52,992 nucleotides of DNA from Gemmatimonadota bacterium (lineage in GTDB: Bacteria > Gemmatimonadota > Gemmatimonadetes > Longimicrobiales > Gaopeijiaceae): NCBI GenBank assembly GCA_024638305.1, contig JAHEKN010000004.1, positions 1 to 52,992 of the forward strand, given 5' to 3'. The notes beneath the pieces are model-generated. The model did not search any database and was not told where the DNA came from. It was given only the letters and a program-made list of their open reading frames with translations. The translations under genes and the position numbers were made by a program. Positions 1 through 8,325 of this stretch are shown here, piece by piece. The number at the start of each line of letters is the position of its first letter. Position 1 is the first letter of the stretch.

Positions 1-774
1 CTCGCCTACGTCAACGTGGATGGCATCGGCCAGCGCCAGGCCGCGCGCCACAGCGCCACCGCGAGTGCCGCCCTCGCCCGGGTCGCCACCCGTGTGATGC
101 GAAGCGGCGCCGGCGCGCGCGTCACGCCGTCCCGTCCGGGTACCAACTCCGACCAGTCGTTCAACGGGATCGGGGTGCCGCTCCTCCAGCTCAACCACAG
201 TCGCCTGGACTCCGATGGCGGCTACTGGTGGTGGCACACCCGGGACGACACCTACGACAAGATCGACTTCGAGGTGTTGCGGGCGGATGCCCACCTGTAT
301 GTGGACGCGTTCCTGGAGCTGCTCACCGCCGAGGTGTACCCCATCGACCTCATGGCCGAGGCGGCGGCGATCGGCGACGCGCTGGCCGAACGGGGGGCCG
401 AGGCAGGCGGGCGGCTCAACCTGGGGCCGGCGGCGGCACGCCACCTGGAGCTCACGCAGGCGTTCGCGACACTGCAGACGACGCTCAGGCCCATGCCGGA
501 CCTGGACCGCGCGCTCGTCCACGTCATCCGTCCGCTCCACCGGGTCCTCTACGTGGCCGACAGCAATGCACATCCGGATCCCGGCCTGAGCCTGGGCCCT
601 CTGCCCGGGCTCGCGCCCGCGCGCATTCTGTCCGAAGAGCGTCCCGACAGCGACCGTTTCCGCTTCGCGCGCACGTCTTTGCTCCGCGAGCGCACCCGCA
701 TCGTCGAGGCGATCGACGAAGCGACCACACGTGCGCGGGCGCTGACCACGCGGATCCGGGAGTCATCCCAATGA
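1..774 (+). CDS. M28-family zinc peptidase, C-terminal part (5' end outside window)
   Basis: The frame is open from the first base and stops at TGA 772-774, so only the C-terminal part (about 257 residues) is present. The stretch GTNSDQSF followed by GIGVPLLQL and a WWHTRDDTYDKID block matches the end of the M28 (aminopeptidase/PSMA-like) catalytic domain, where the WHT histidine is normally the last zinc ligand. About 150 residues follow that are predicted helical and match no family I know. The first ligands (HxD, EE) lie upstream of the window and cannot be checked. The stop overlaps the start of the PQQ dehydrogenase gene (ATGA), so the two are probably co-translated. Family assignment is good; substrate is unknown. 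Confidence 0.8.
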   Translation, partial: LAYVNVDGIGQRQAARHSATASAALARVATRVMRSGAGARVTPSRPGTNSDQSFNGIGVPLLQLNHSRLDSDGGYWWWHTRDDTYDKIDFEVLRADAHLYVDAFLELLTAEVYPIDLMAEAAAIGDALAERGAEAGGRLNLGPAAARHLELTQAFATLQTTLRPMPDLDRALVHVIRPLHRVLYVADSNAHPDPGLSLGPLPGLAPARILSEERPDSDRFRFARTSLLRERTRIVEAIDEATTRARALTTRIRESSQ

Positions 775-2735
775 GCCCGCGTGCGTCGAGGGAGCGGAGG
801 TGGGGGGTTGCCGCGGCCTGTGCCGCGGCGGTATTCGCTGCCGCGTGCGCTCCGGGAAGTGAACGTGCCGGCGCTCCGGGCGGGGCCCCGGAGCCAGGGC
901 CCGGCGACTGGGTGGGGTACGGCCGGGACGCGGCCGGGACCAAGTTCGTGCCGCTGGCTGACATCGACCGCTCCAACGTGGCTCGGCTGCGCCTCGCGTG
1001 GGCCTGGGACACCGGAGAGCGGCCCATCACCGGGCCCACCCGGCCGGTGCGCGGACAGGACGTTCAGCCGGGCAACTTCGAGGTCACCCCGGTCGTGATA
1101 CGGGACACCATGTACGTGAGCACCCCGTACAACCGGGTGGTTGCGCTCGACGCCGGGACCGGTGAGGAGATCTGGACCTACGACCCGCGCACCGTGGAAT
1201 GGGGCCAGCCGCCGAACGGGACCGGGTTCGTGCATCGCGGGGTGGCCGTGTGGGAGGGTGATGGTGCGCGCCGCATCTTCCTCAACACGCGCTGGCGCCT
1301 CATCGCCCTGGACGGCCGCACGGGCCTGCCCATCGAGTCGTTCGGACATCGCGGAGAGATCGACCTCACCGAGCGCCTGCTCTGGCCGACCAACCGGCTC
1401 CACTACACGCAGACGTCACCACCCCTGGTGGTCGGCGACCTGGTGATCCTCGGGAACGGTGTCTGGGACGGATTCGTCTACCCGAACGACCCGCCCGGCA
1501 ACCTGCAGGCCTTCGACGTCCGCACTGGGGAACGGGTCTGGAACCTCAACCTCATCCCACAGGAGGGGGAGCCCGGCAACGAAACCTGGGAGGACGAATC
1601 CTGGCGGACCACGGGGCACACCAACGCGTGGGCCCCAATGATCGCCGACGAGGACCGCGGCCTTCTCTATCTCGGTGTCGGCACGCCGAGCAACGACTAC
1701 TACGGCGGGCATCGACTCGGGGACAATCTGTTCGCGGAGGCGCTGCTCTGCGTCGACGCCCGCACGGGCCGGATCGTCTGGCACTTCCAGACGGTGCGCC
1801 ACGGGCTCTGGGACTTCGACCTTCCCGGGGCGCCGGCCCTGATGTCGATCACTGTCGACGGGCGGGACATCGACGCGGTGGTCATTGCCGGAAAGACCGG
1901 CTTCATCTACGCGTTCGATCGGGAGACGGGGGAGCCCGTGTGGCCGATCGAGGAGCGACCGGTCGGGGAGACCAACGTGCCCGGTGAGCGGATCGCGCCC
2001 ACCCAGCCGTTTCCCACCTGGCCGCCGCCGTTCGCACGCCAGGGCTTCACGGTGGACGACCTCGTCGACTTCACGCCGGAGATCCGCGCGGCGGCCGTGG
2101 AGCTCACACGCGACTACCGCTTCGGGCCGCTGTTCGACGCGCCGACGCTGGAGGGCACCCTTTCCATGCCCGGTATCATCGGGGGAGGGAACTGGGGCGG
2201 GGTGGCGGTCGATCCCCGGACCGGTGTGCTCTTCGTCAAGTCGACGGAGGAGCCCAGCCTGCTCAAGGTCGCCGAGGCGGACCCGGAACGCGTCGTGGCC
2301 GACTACGCGATCGACCCCAACAGCCAGCGCACGTTGCGCGTCGACGGGATCCCCATCTCGAAGCCGCCGTACGGAACGCTCACGGCCATCGACATGAACA
2401 CGGGTGAGCACCTCTGGCAGGTGCCCGTGGGCGACCGGCCGAACCTACGTTCGCACCCGGCACTTGCCGGAGTTGCGCTCCCCGGCCGGCTGGGCGTCAC
2501 CGGCGCGCCCGGACCCGCCCTCACGGCCGGAGGGCTGGTGTTCCTCACGGGTGGCGGGGACGTGCTGTATGCCCACGACGCGGACACCGGCGAGGAGCTG
2601 TGGTCGCATTCCCTGGGCGCGAACGGGTACGCGAACCCGATGAGCTACGGGACGTCCGATGGCCGTCAGTTCGTGGCGATCGCAACCGGCGGGCGCGGGG
2701 ACCCGGCCCGCTTGCAGGTCTTCGCGCTGCCCTGA
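771..2735 (+). CDS. PQQ-dependent quinoprotein dehydrogenase, lipoprotein
   Basis: A 654-residue protein. The ATG at 771 overlaps the preceding stop and begins a signal peptide that ends in a lipobox-like AAACAPG, so a lipid-anchored periplasmic protein is expected. The rest is an eight-bladed quinoprotein propeller: an early WVGYGRDAAGTKF block, repeated LDAGTGEEIW / VDARTGRIVW tryptophan-docking motifs, a central WHFQTVRHGLWDFD segment typical of the glucose-dehydrogenase-like branch, and the closing YANPMSYGTSDGRQFVAIA block. Such enzymes oxidise alcohols or sugars in the periplasm and pass electrons to quinone or cytochrome c. No heme-c CxxCH site is fused at the C-terminus. The substrate cannot be told. 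The molybdenum hydroxylase genes downstream suggest a shared periplasmic oxidation function. Confidence 0.92.
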   Translation: MSPRASRERRWGVAAACAAAVFAAACAPGSERAGAPGGAPEPGPGDWVGYGRDAAGTKFVPLADIDRSNVARLRLAWAWDTGERPITGPTRPVRGQDVQPGNFEVTPVVIRDTMYVSTPYNRVVALDAGTGEEIWTYDPRTVEWGQPPNGTGFVHRGVAVWEGDGARRIFLNTRWRLIALDGRTGLPIESFGHRGEIDLTERLLWPTNRLHYTQTSPPLVVGDLVILGNGVWDGFVYPNDPPGNLQAFDVRTGERVWNLNLIPQEGEPGNETWEDESWRTTGHTNAWAPMIADEDRGLLYLGVGTPSNDYYGGHRLGDNLFAEALLCVDARTGRIVWHFQTVRHGLWDFDLPGAPALMSITVDGRDIDAVVIAGKTGFIYAFDRETGEPVWPIEERPVGETNVPGERIAPTQPFPTWPPPFARQGFTVDDLVDFTPEIRAAAVELTRDYRFGPLFDAPTLEGTLSMPGIIGGGNWGGVAVDPRTGVLFVKSTEEPSLLKVAEADPERVVADYAIDPNSQRTLRVDGIPISKPPYGTLTAIDMNTGEHLWQVPVGDRPNLRSHPALAGVALPGRLGVTGAPGPALTAGGLVFLTGGGDVLYAHDADTGEELWSHSLGANGYANPMSYGTSDGRQFVAIATGGRGDPARLQVFALP

Positions 2736-2939
2736 GCGGAGGGGCGGTCGCGGGCTGCTTGCGCAGGGGTGGGGAGCGCAGCTTAGGTTGGGGTGGGCCA
2801 CCGTGGTCGCCACGTGGAGCGGGTGCCCTCGATAGCGCGTTTGCACCTGGTTTCTCTACGCGTTTGGGGGGTGTCGGAGCGCCTCGTGCGTCGGTCCCGG
2901 TCGATCCGCATGAGCACTCGATCCGGAGGTGTCGGCGCG

Positions 2940-3578
2940 ATGCACGACGTGGAGATCCTCACCGACCGCGAACCCAGCGGGTACTCCAGGCGCAGCTTCA
3001 TCAAAGGCGTGATCGCCGCGGGCGCGGGCGCCTACGCGGCGGGATACATGTTCCGAGCGCCGGGCGGGCTGGCGGCCCTCCCCTCCGCGCAGGGATCGGT
3101 CGAGCGCCTCATCACGCTCAACGTGAACGGCCAGCGGCGTCCGGTGGACGTGCTCAAGCAGGAGACCCTGGCCCTGACGCTCCGCTACAAGCTGGGCCTC
3201 ACCGGCACCAAGCTCGGCTGCGACCGCGCGGAGTGCGGTGCCTGTACCGTGCTCCTGGACGGCGTGCCCCACTACGGGTGCTCCACGCTCACACACCAGG
3301 TCCGCGGGCGGCAGATCACGACCATCGAGGGGCTGGAGGCCGCAGATGGGACCCTCCATCCGGTCCAGCAGGCGGTGGTTGCCGAGGGCGGCTTCCAGTG
3401 CGCGTTCTGCGCGCCGGGCTTCATCATGAGCATGGTGGCCCTCACGGCGTCGAATCCCAATCCGTCGCGAGAGGAGGCTGCCCAGGCGCTATCCGGTAAT
3501 CTCTGCCGTTGCGGCGATTACAACAAAATCCTGAACTCGGCGATGCGGGCGGCGGAATATGTCCGTCAGCGCGCGTAG
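2940..3578 (+). CDS. Tat-exported 2Fe-2S subunit of a xanthine dehydrogenase-family Mo-hydroxylase
   Basis: A 212-residue iron-sulfur subunit. The ATG at 2940 is chosen because GGAGGT lies at 2925-2930, nine bases upstream; an in-frame ATG at 2910 has no such site. The N-terminus carries a clear twin-arginine signal (YSRRSFIK followed by GVIAAGAGAYAAG), so the folded complex is probably exported to the periplasm. Both cluster signatures are present: CDRAECGAC plus a later Cys for the plant-type 2Fe-2S domain, and CAFC with CRC for the second 2Fe-2S domain. It is the small subunit of the Mo and FAD subunits that follow and resembles E. coli PaoA. It opens a tight operon: the Mo gene starts 14 bases after its stop. 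Confidence 0.94.
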   Translation: MHDVEILTDREPSGYSRRSFIKGVIAAGAGAYAAGYMFRAPGGLAALPSAQGSVERLITLNVNGQRRPVDVLKQETLALTLRYKLGLTGTKLGCDRAECGACTVLLDGVPHYGCSTLTHQVRGRQITTIEGLEAADGTLHPVQQAVVAEGGFQCAFCAPGFIMSMVALTASNPNPSREEAAQALSGNLCRCGDYNKILNSAMRAAEYVRQRA

Positions 3579-3591
3579 GGGGAGCTGACCG

Positions 3592-6003
3592 ATGGCGGAA
3601 CAACTGATTGGAGTCGACATCGCACCGCCGGACCTGGTCGCCAAAGTCACCGGCCGCGCCAAGTACGCCGAGGACTTCCGGGCCGAAGGGATGGTGTTCG
3701 CGAAGCTGCTCATCAGCCCCATGCCCCACGCGCGGGTCCGGCGGATCGACGCCCGGCGCGCGCTGGCCATGGAAGGTGTGGTCGGGATCCTGACGGCCGA
3801 CGACATCACTCCGGTGGACGCGCCCGGTGAGGCGTGTCTCACCATGGAGCCGCTCTACCAGGGCGAGCCCATTCTGGCCATCGCCGCGGTGGACGAGACC
3901 ACCGCCGCCAACGCCATCGAAGCGGTGAACGTGGACCTGCAACCCCTGCCGTTCGCCCTGGACCCGCTCCAGAGCCTCCGCCCCGGGGGGGCCGATGCGC
4001 GGACGGAAGGGAACACCTACGTGCGCACGCAGGAGTCCCGCGACTTCCAGTCCCTCAAGTGGCCCCGATCGGTGTTCGACGACGCGCCCCCCGGGACTCT
4101 GCCGATGGGCGAGCCGCAGACCGAGTGGACCATCGGTGACGTCGACGCCGGGTTCGCGGACGCCGCCGTGGTGATCGAGGAGACCCTCAGCCACCAGTCG
4201 CTGACACACCATCCGATGGAGCCCCGCTCCACGATGGCGTACTGGCAGAACGGGAAGCTCTACATCCACACGTCGACGCAAAGCGTCGCGCGCACCCAGG
4301 CGGCCATCGCGGCCCAGATGGATCTGGAGCTCGACGATGTCGTCCTGATCGGTGAGTACTGCGGCGGCGGGTTCGGCTCCAAGATCACGGGCAGCCCCAT
4401 CATGCTGGTGCCGGCGTTCTTCTCACGGAAGCTCGGCCGACCGGTCATGATGCGGATCAACCGCTACGAGGAGCACTACGTGGGCCGGGCCCGGCCCGGA
4501 TTCCAGGCCTGGACCAAGATGGGATTCCGGAGCGACGGGCGCATGACCGCCCTGGACCTCTACATCGTCCAGGATCATGGGCCCTACGGCCTCTCGGGTG
4601 ACCACAATTCGGCCGCAAGCACCGCCAGCCTGACCTATCAACCAGAAAACATGCGGTTCCGCGGCGTCACGGTGTACACAAACACGCCGCCGCGCGCGGC
4701 CCAGCGGGCGCCAGGGGGCGGAGCCATCGTGGCAATGCTCGAGCCGCTGATCGACAAGGCGGCGCGCGAGTTGGGGGTGGACCGGGTGGACATCCGGATG
4801 ATCAACGCCCCGGCCGACAACGAGGCGTGGATGGGGGCAAACCAGAGGCCCCTCACCAGCAACTTCGTTCGCCGCGCCATCCGGATCGGAGCCGACCAGT
4901 TCGACTGGGCCGCGAAGCGGCAGCTCTCCGGTCAGCGCCAGGGCACCAAGGCGACCGGGGTCGGGATCGGTGTCAGCCCATATTCCGGCGGGTCGTCCGG
5001 CTTCGACGGCTTGATAGTGATCCGCCCGGACGGACGACTCTACATCCATCAGGGGATCGGAAACCTGGGGACGCACTCGTTCGCCGACACCGCCAGGGTC
5101 GCGGCGGAGATCCTCGGGATGAACTGGCGGGACTGCCAGGTGATCTGGGGGGACACCAGCCAGCACCTTCCCTGGAGCTCGGTGCAGGCGGGCAGCCAGA
5201 CCACGCACGCCCACACCCGGGCCAATCACGCCGCAGCAATGGACGCCCTTGCGAAGCTGCAGCAGATCGCGGCCATGGACCTGGGCGGGAGCCCGAGCGA
5301 CTACATGGTCGACGAGGGCCGCGTGTTCCGTCGCGCCAACCGCTCGCGAGGCTTGAGCTTCGCTCGGGCCGCGGAGCGGGCGATCGAGCTCGGCGGTCGG
5401 TTCGACGGTCACGAGCTGCCAGAAGACATCCACGTGATGACCGTGGGCTCGGCGACGGGGCTCGCCGGTCAGGGTCTGATGGGCGTGGCCAAGGACAATT
5501 ACGGTGGTGAGGGAGCGATCCAGTCGTGGGTCGTCGGGTTCGCCCGCGTCGAGGTCGACGTGGAGACGGGCCACGTGGAGCTCAAGGAGTATCTGGGGTC
5601 CGCTGATTGCGGCGTCGTGCTCCACCCGCGGAGCCTGGCCGCACAGATCCACGGCGGCGCGATCCAGGGCTTCGGGATGGCGCGCAGCCAGAAGTGGGTG
5701 ATGGACCCCAAATGGGGCGCGGGCTTCGCCAACCGGTTCTATACCGCCCGACCACCCGGAATCCTCGACGTCCCGCTGGAGATGGACTGGGTCGCCGTTG
5801 GAGAACCGGATCCCCAGTCGCCCGTCGGGGCGCGCGGCATCGGCGAGCCCCCCCTCGGGGCGGGAGCGGCGGCCATCACGTCCGCCATCGCCGACGCGCT
5901 CGGTGGGCAGTGCCTGTGCAGAACGCCTCTGACCACTGACGTAATCCTCGCGGCTCTCGAGGGACGGGAGCAGCCGTTCTCGATCCTCGACGCACACGTC
6001 TAG
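3592..6003 (+). CDS. xanthine dehydrogenase-family molybdopterin-binding subunit
   Basis: A full-length 803-residue catalytic subunit. It starts with the typical GVDIAPPDLVAKVTGRAKYAED segment of the aldehyde oxidase / xanthine dehydrogenase a/b hammerhead. The molybdopterin-contact motif CGGGFGSK, the PPRAAQRAPGGG segment and the C-terminal GARGIGEPPLGAG block are all present. Glu752 in GIGEPP matches the catalytic base of this family. The active-site loop lacks the Cys-containing motif of aerobic CO dehydrogenase, so hydroxylation of an aldehyde or heterocycle is more likely than CO oxidation. It has no signal peptide of its own and would be co-exported with the Tat-bearing 2Fe-2S subunit. 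Substrate is unknown. Confidence 0.93.
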   Translation: MAEQLIGVDIAPPDLVAKVTGRAKYAEDFRAEGMVFAKLLISPMPHARVRRIDARRALAMEGVVGILTADDITPVDAPGEACLTMEPLYQGEPILAIAAVDETTAANAIEAVNVDLQPLPFALDPLQSLRPGGADARTEGNTYVRTQESRDFQSLKWPRSVFDDAPPGTLPMGEPQTEWTIGDVDAGFADAAVVIEETLSHQSLTHHPMEPRSTMAYWQNGKLYIHTSTQSVARTQAAIAAQMDLELDDVVLIGEYCGGGFGSKITGSPIMLVPAFFSRKLGRPVMMRINRYEEHYVGRARPGFQAWTKMGFRSDGRMTALDLYIVQDHGPYGLSGDHNSAASTASLTYQPENMRFRGVTVYTNTPPRAAQRAPGGGAIVAMLEPLIDKAARELGVDRVDIRMINAPADNEAWMGANQRPLTSNFVRRAIRIGADQFDWAAKRQLSGQRQGTKATGVGIGVSPYSGGSSGFDGLIVIRPDGRLYIHQGIGNLGTHSFADTARVAAEILGMNWRDCQVIWGDTSQHLPWSSVQAGSQTTHAHTRANHAAAMDALAKLQQIAAMDLGGSPSDYMVDEGRVFRRANRSRGLSFARAAERAIELGGRFDGHELPEDIHVMTVGSATGLAGQGLMGVAKDNYGGEGAIQSWVVGFARVEVDVETGHVELKEYLGSADCGVVLHPRSLAAQIHGGAIQGFGMARSQKWVMDPKWGAGFANRFYTARPPGILDVPLEMDWVAVGEPDPQSPVGARGIGEPPLGAGAAAITSAIADALGGQCLCRTPLTTDVILAALEGREQPFSILDAHV

Positions 6004-6019
6004 CCCGGGAGAACTGAAG

Positions 6020-7021
6020 ATGGCCGTCATTCGCGACATGATCCCGGCGTTCGAGCTCTTCCAGCCGACCACGCTACAGGACGCGCTCGCCCTCCTCGCG
6101 GAGTATGGGGACGAGGGTTGGGCGCTCGCCGGGGGTCTCGACAGCTTCGACTGGTTCAAGGACCGGGTGAAGCGACCGACCGCAGTGGTGGATCTGGCCG
6201 GCATCGAATCGCTCCGCGGTGTACGTCCGTGGGGAGACGGGATCGAGATCGGAGCCATGACCACCCTCACCGACGTGATCGAGAACGAGGACGTGCAGAG
6301 CCGGTACGGGCTGCTCCGTGAAGCGGCGTCCCACGTGGCCACGCCGCAGATCCGTAACGCCGGCACGCTCGGGGGCAACCTCTGCCAAGACACGCGTTGC
6401 TGGTACTACCGGAGCGGCTGGCCCTGCTACCGCGCCGGCGGCAATACCTGTTACGCGTCCGCCCGCGAGGCCATGAATCGGGAGCACTGCGTCATGGGCG
6501 CCCGTCGCTGTGTCGCGGTGAACCCTTCCGACGTCGCGCCCGCGCTGATCGCGCTGGACGCACAGATGGTCATCGCCGGGCGACGCGGTGAGCGCGTGGT
6601 GGATGCCGAGGATTTCTTCATCGGCCCGGCCATCGACATCACCCGGATGACGGTGCTGAAGCCGGGTGAGGTGCTCACGTCGGTCCGGATTCCTCCGGAC
6701 TATGCGGGGGCCACGTTCTACTTCGAGAAGGTCCGCGACCGTCAGTCCTGGGACTTCGCGCTGGCCGCGGTGGCCACGGCCATGGTCACGTCGGGTGGCA
6801 ACATCCAGCGCGCTCGCGTGGCCGTGAACGGCGTCGCGCCCTACCCCGTGCGGCTCGAGAACGTCGAGCGCGTGGTGGCCGGCCGGCCGGTGTCGGAGGA
6901 AACCGCCGAAGCGGGGGGCGCAGTGGCGACGGACGGAGCGAAGCCGCTCCGCCACAACGACTACAAGGTGGCCCTGCTCGAGAATCTCGTGCGGCGCTCG
7001 CTCCGCGGTACGGAGGCCTAG
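6020..7021 (+). CDS. FAD-binding subunit of the Mo-hydroxylase, with a Cys-rich (4Fe-4S type) loop
   Basis: A 333-residue member of the molybdopterin-dehydrogenase FAD-binding family, with the AGG(L) and TLGGNLCQDTRC FAD-contact motifs and the C-terminal CO_deh_flav domain. Between residues 122 and 157 lies an insertion with five cysteines (C122, C127, C136, C144, C157). The FAD subunits of 4-hydroxybenzoyl-CoA reductase and PaoB use such an insertion to hold an additional 4Fe-4S cluster, so a fourth Fe-S centre is likely here. The start ATG at 6020 has GGGAGA a few bases upstream. The stop at 7019-7021 lies one base before the next gene's GTG, which indicates translational coupling with the cytochrome b gene. 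Confidence 0.92.
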   Translation: MAVIRDMIPAFELFQPTTLQDALALLAEYGDEGWALAGGLDSFDWFKDRVKRPTAVVDLAGIESLRGVRPWGDGIEIGAMTTLTDVIENEDVQSRYGLLREAASHVATPQIRNAGTLGGNLCQDTRCWYYRSGWPCYRAGGNTCYASAREAMNREHCVMGARRCVAVNPSDVAPALIALDAQMVIAGRRGERVVDAEDFFIGPAIDITRMTVLKPGEVLTSVRIPPDYAGATFYFEKVRDRQSWDFALAAVATAMVTSGGNIQRARVAVNGVAPYPVRLENVERVVAGRPVSEETAEAGGAVATDGAKPLRHNDYKVALLENLVRRSLRGTEA

Positions 7022-7022
7022 C

Positions 7023-7910
7023 GTGGATTTCTGGCGTCGCGCTCCCAACCCGTGGAGCCAGGATGTGCTACTGGGCGTGTCCTGGGACCTCATGTGGGCG
7101 GCGGCGATCGCCGGGGTGGCGTTCATCGTGGCTCACGCCCTCTGGAGCAAGGTCCGCGCAGGTCCGGGCGAGGACGGTGGTGGGGCGCCTGGATCGCCTG
7201 GATCGGGAGCCGGCGCTTCCGGCCTGGCTGCACGGGTGCTCCGACACTCGCTCACGTCGCGCCTTTTTCATTGGGTCATGGCGGCGTCGATGTTGGTGCT
7301 GCTCGTGACGGCGTTCTTCCCCGTCCTGGGCCTCAGGTTCGACTGGGTCTCGGTGCACTGGATCGCTGGCGTGGTCCTGCTCGCCACGATCGTCTTCCAC
7401 GTGGTGCACTCGACCGTCGTCCGCAATTGGCGGACGATCTGGATCGACGGCTCCGACGTGCGCGAGGGGACGGCCGAGCTCAAGCATTTCATCACGGGGC
7501 AGGGTCATCCGCCCGGTAAGACTGGCAAGTACGCTACGGCCAACAAGGCCTTCCACCACGCTGCCGTCGTGGTCGGCCTCGGCGCAATCGTGACTGGCGT
7601 CCTGATGATGTTCCGGATCGACACGGTGTTCTGGGCGGCCAATCCGTACATCCTCGGCGACGGCATGTGGGGCGTGGTGTATGTGGTGCACGGCCTCTGC
7701 GGAGTGGCGTTGATCACGATGACCGCGGCGCACGTGTACTTCGCCGTGCGTCCGGACAAGTGGTGGCTGACTCGCTCCATGATCAAAGGGTGGATCACGA
7801 GAGAGGAGTACCTGACCCACCATGATCCGCAGAAGTGGGCGCCCGAAGTGGGCGAGGGTGCGACCGGCGCGTCCGCCGGCTCCGCCGCCGATCCGGCAGC
7901 CGTGGCCTGA
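7023..7910 (+). CDS. formate-dehydrogenase-gamma-like cytochrome b, membrane anchor
   Basis: A 295-residue membrane protein with about five hydrophobic helices (near residues 10-32, 82-105, 112-134, 178-200 and 213-240). Histidines sit in positions expected for b-type heme ligation (LFHWVM, VHWIAG, FHVVHS, FHHAAV, AHVYFAV). It matches the cytochrome b561 / FdhI (formate dehydrogenase gamma) fold that carries electrons from a periplasmic molybdoenzyme to quinone. The GTG start at 7023 follows the FAD-subunit stop with no gap. Pairing an FdhI-type cytochrome with a xanthine-dehydrogenase-type enzyme is not the textbook arrangement and suggests a respiratory role for the hydroxylase. Confidence 0.88.
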   Translation: MDFWRRAPNPWSQDVLLGVSWDLMWAAAIAGVAFIVAHALWSKVRAGPGEDGGGAPGSPGSGAGASGLAARVLRHSLTSRLFHWVMAASMLVLLVTAFFPVLGLRFDWVSVHWIAGVVLLATIVFHVVHSTVVRNWRTIWIDGSDVREGTAELKHFITGQGHPPGKTGKYATANKAFHHAAVVVGLGAIVTGVLMMFRIDTVFWAANPYILGDGMWGVVYVVHGLCGVALITMTAAHVYFAVRPDKWWLTRSMIKGWITREEYLTHHDPQKWAPEVGEGATGASAGSAADPAAVA

Positions 7911-7916
7911 ACTCCA

Positions 7917-8306
7917 TTGTCGAGAGAGGATTTCAAGGCCCGCATCGAGGCCATCGAGTCGGGCTACGAGTTTCTGCTCGCCTTTGCGGCCCAGGGCGTT
8001 CGCGACGACCGCGAGAGCCCGGTGGGGGGGCAGCTTCGGCAATCACTCAGGGGAATGGCCACGGCGCTCTCGGGTCTGGGGGAGACGCTGGAATCTCTGG
8101 TTGCGTCCGAACGACTGACCCCAGCGGAGGGGTGGTCGGCCTACGCGGCCGTGGTGCGGCGGGACGCGGATGCGACGCTCGCAGCAGTGAATCTGGTCGA
8201 GTCGCGGGAGGCGATCGGATCGCAGCTCGTCGACAATCTCAACGCATCGATCCATGTACGCGCTCTGCTGACGGACCTCTTCCTGGTTGACGACTTGCTG
8301 GGCTGA
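7917..8306 (+). CDS. small hypothetical protein, last gene of the Mo-hydroxylase operon
   Basis: A predicted 129-residue, mostly helical, soluble protein that I do not recognise. It starts at an apparent TTG (7917), six bases after the cytochrome b stop; no other start codon lies close upstream and no strong ribosome site is seen. It has no cysteines, signal peptide or membrane segment. The repeated Leu/Ala/Glu pattern suggests a helical bundle. Its position as the fifth gene of a molybdenum enzyme operon makes a maturation, chaperone or regulatory role plausible (other Mo-hydroxylase operons end in XdhC/PaoD genes), but its sequence does not look like XdhC. Confidence 0.6.
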   Translation: MSREDFKARIEAIESGYEFLLAFAAQGVRDDRESPVGGQLRQSLRGMATALSGLGETLESLVASERLTPAEGWSAYAAVVRRDADATLAAVNLVESREAIGSQLVDNLNASIHVRALLTDLFLVDDLLG

Positions 8307-8325
8307 GGCGTGCTCGCGGCCGACC

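Noticed and set aside
3592-6003. Aerobic carbon monoxide dehydrogenase large subunit
   Set aside because: The active-site loop of CoxL, which holds the Cys that binds copper, is not present; the motifs fit other hydroxylases.
4423-6393. 656-residue open frame on the minus strand opposite the Mo-subunit and FAD-subunit genes
   Set aside because: It is a by-product of high GC: the plus strand encodes two well-conserved enzymes with all motifs, and the minus-strand product has no recognisable domain.
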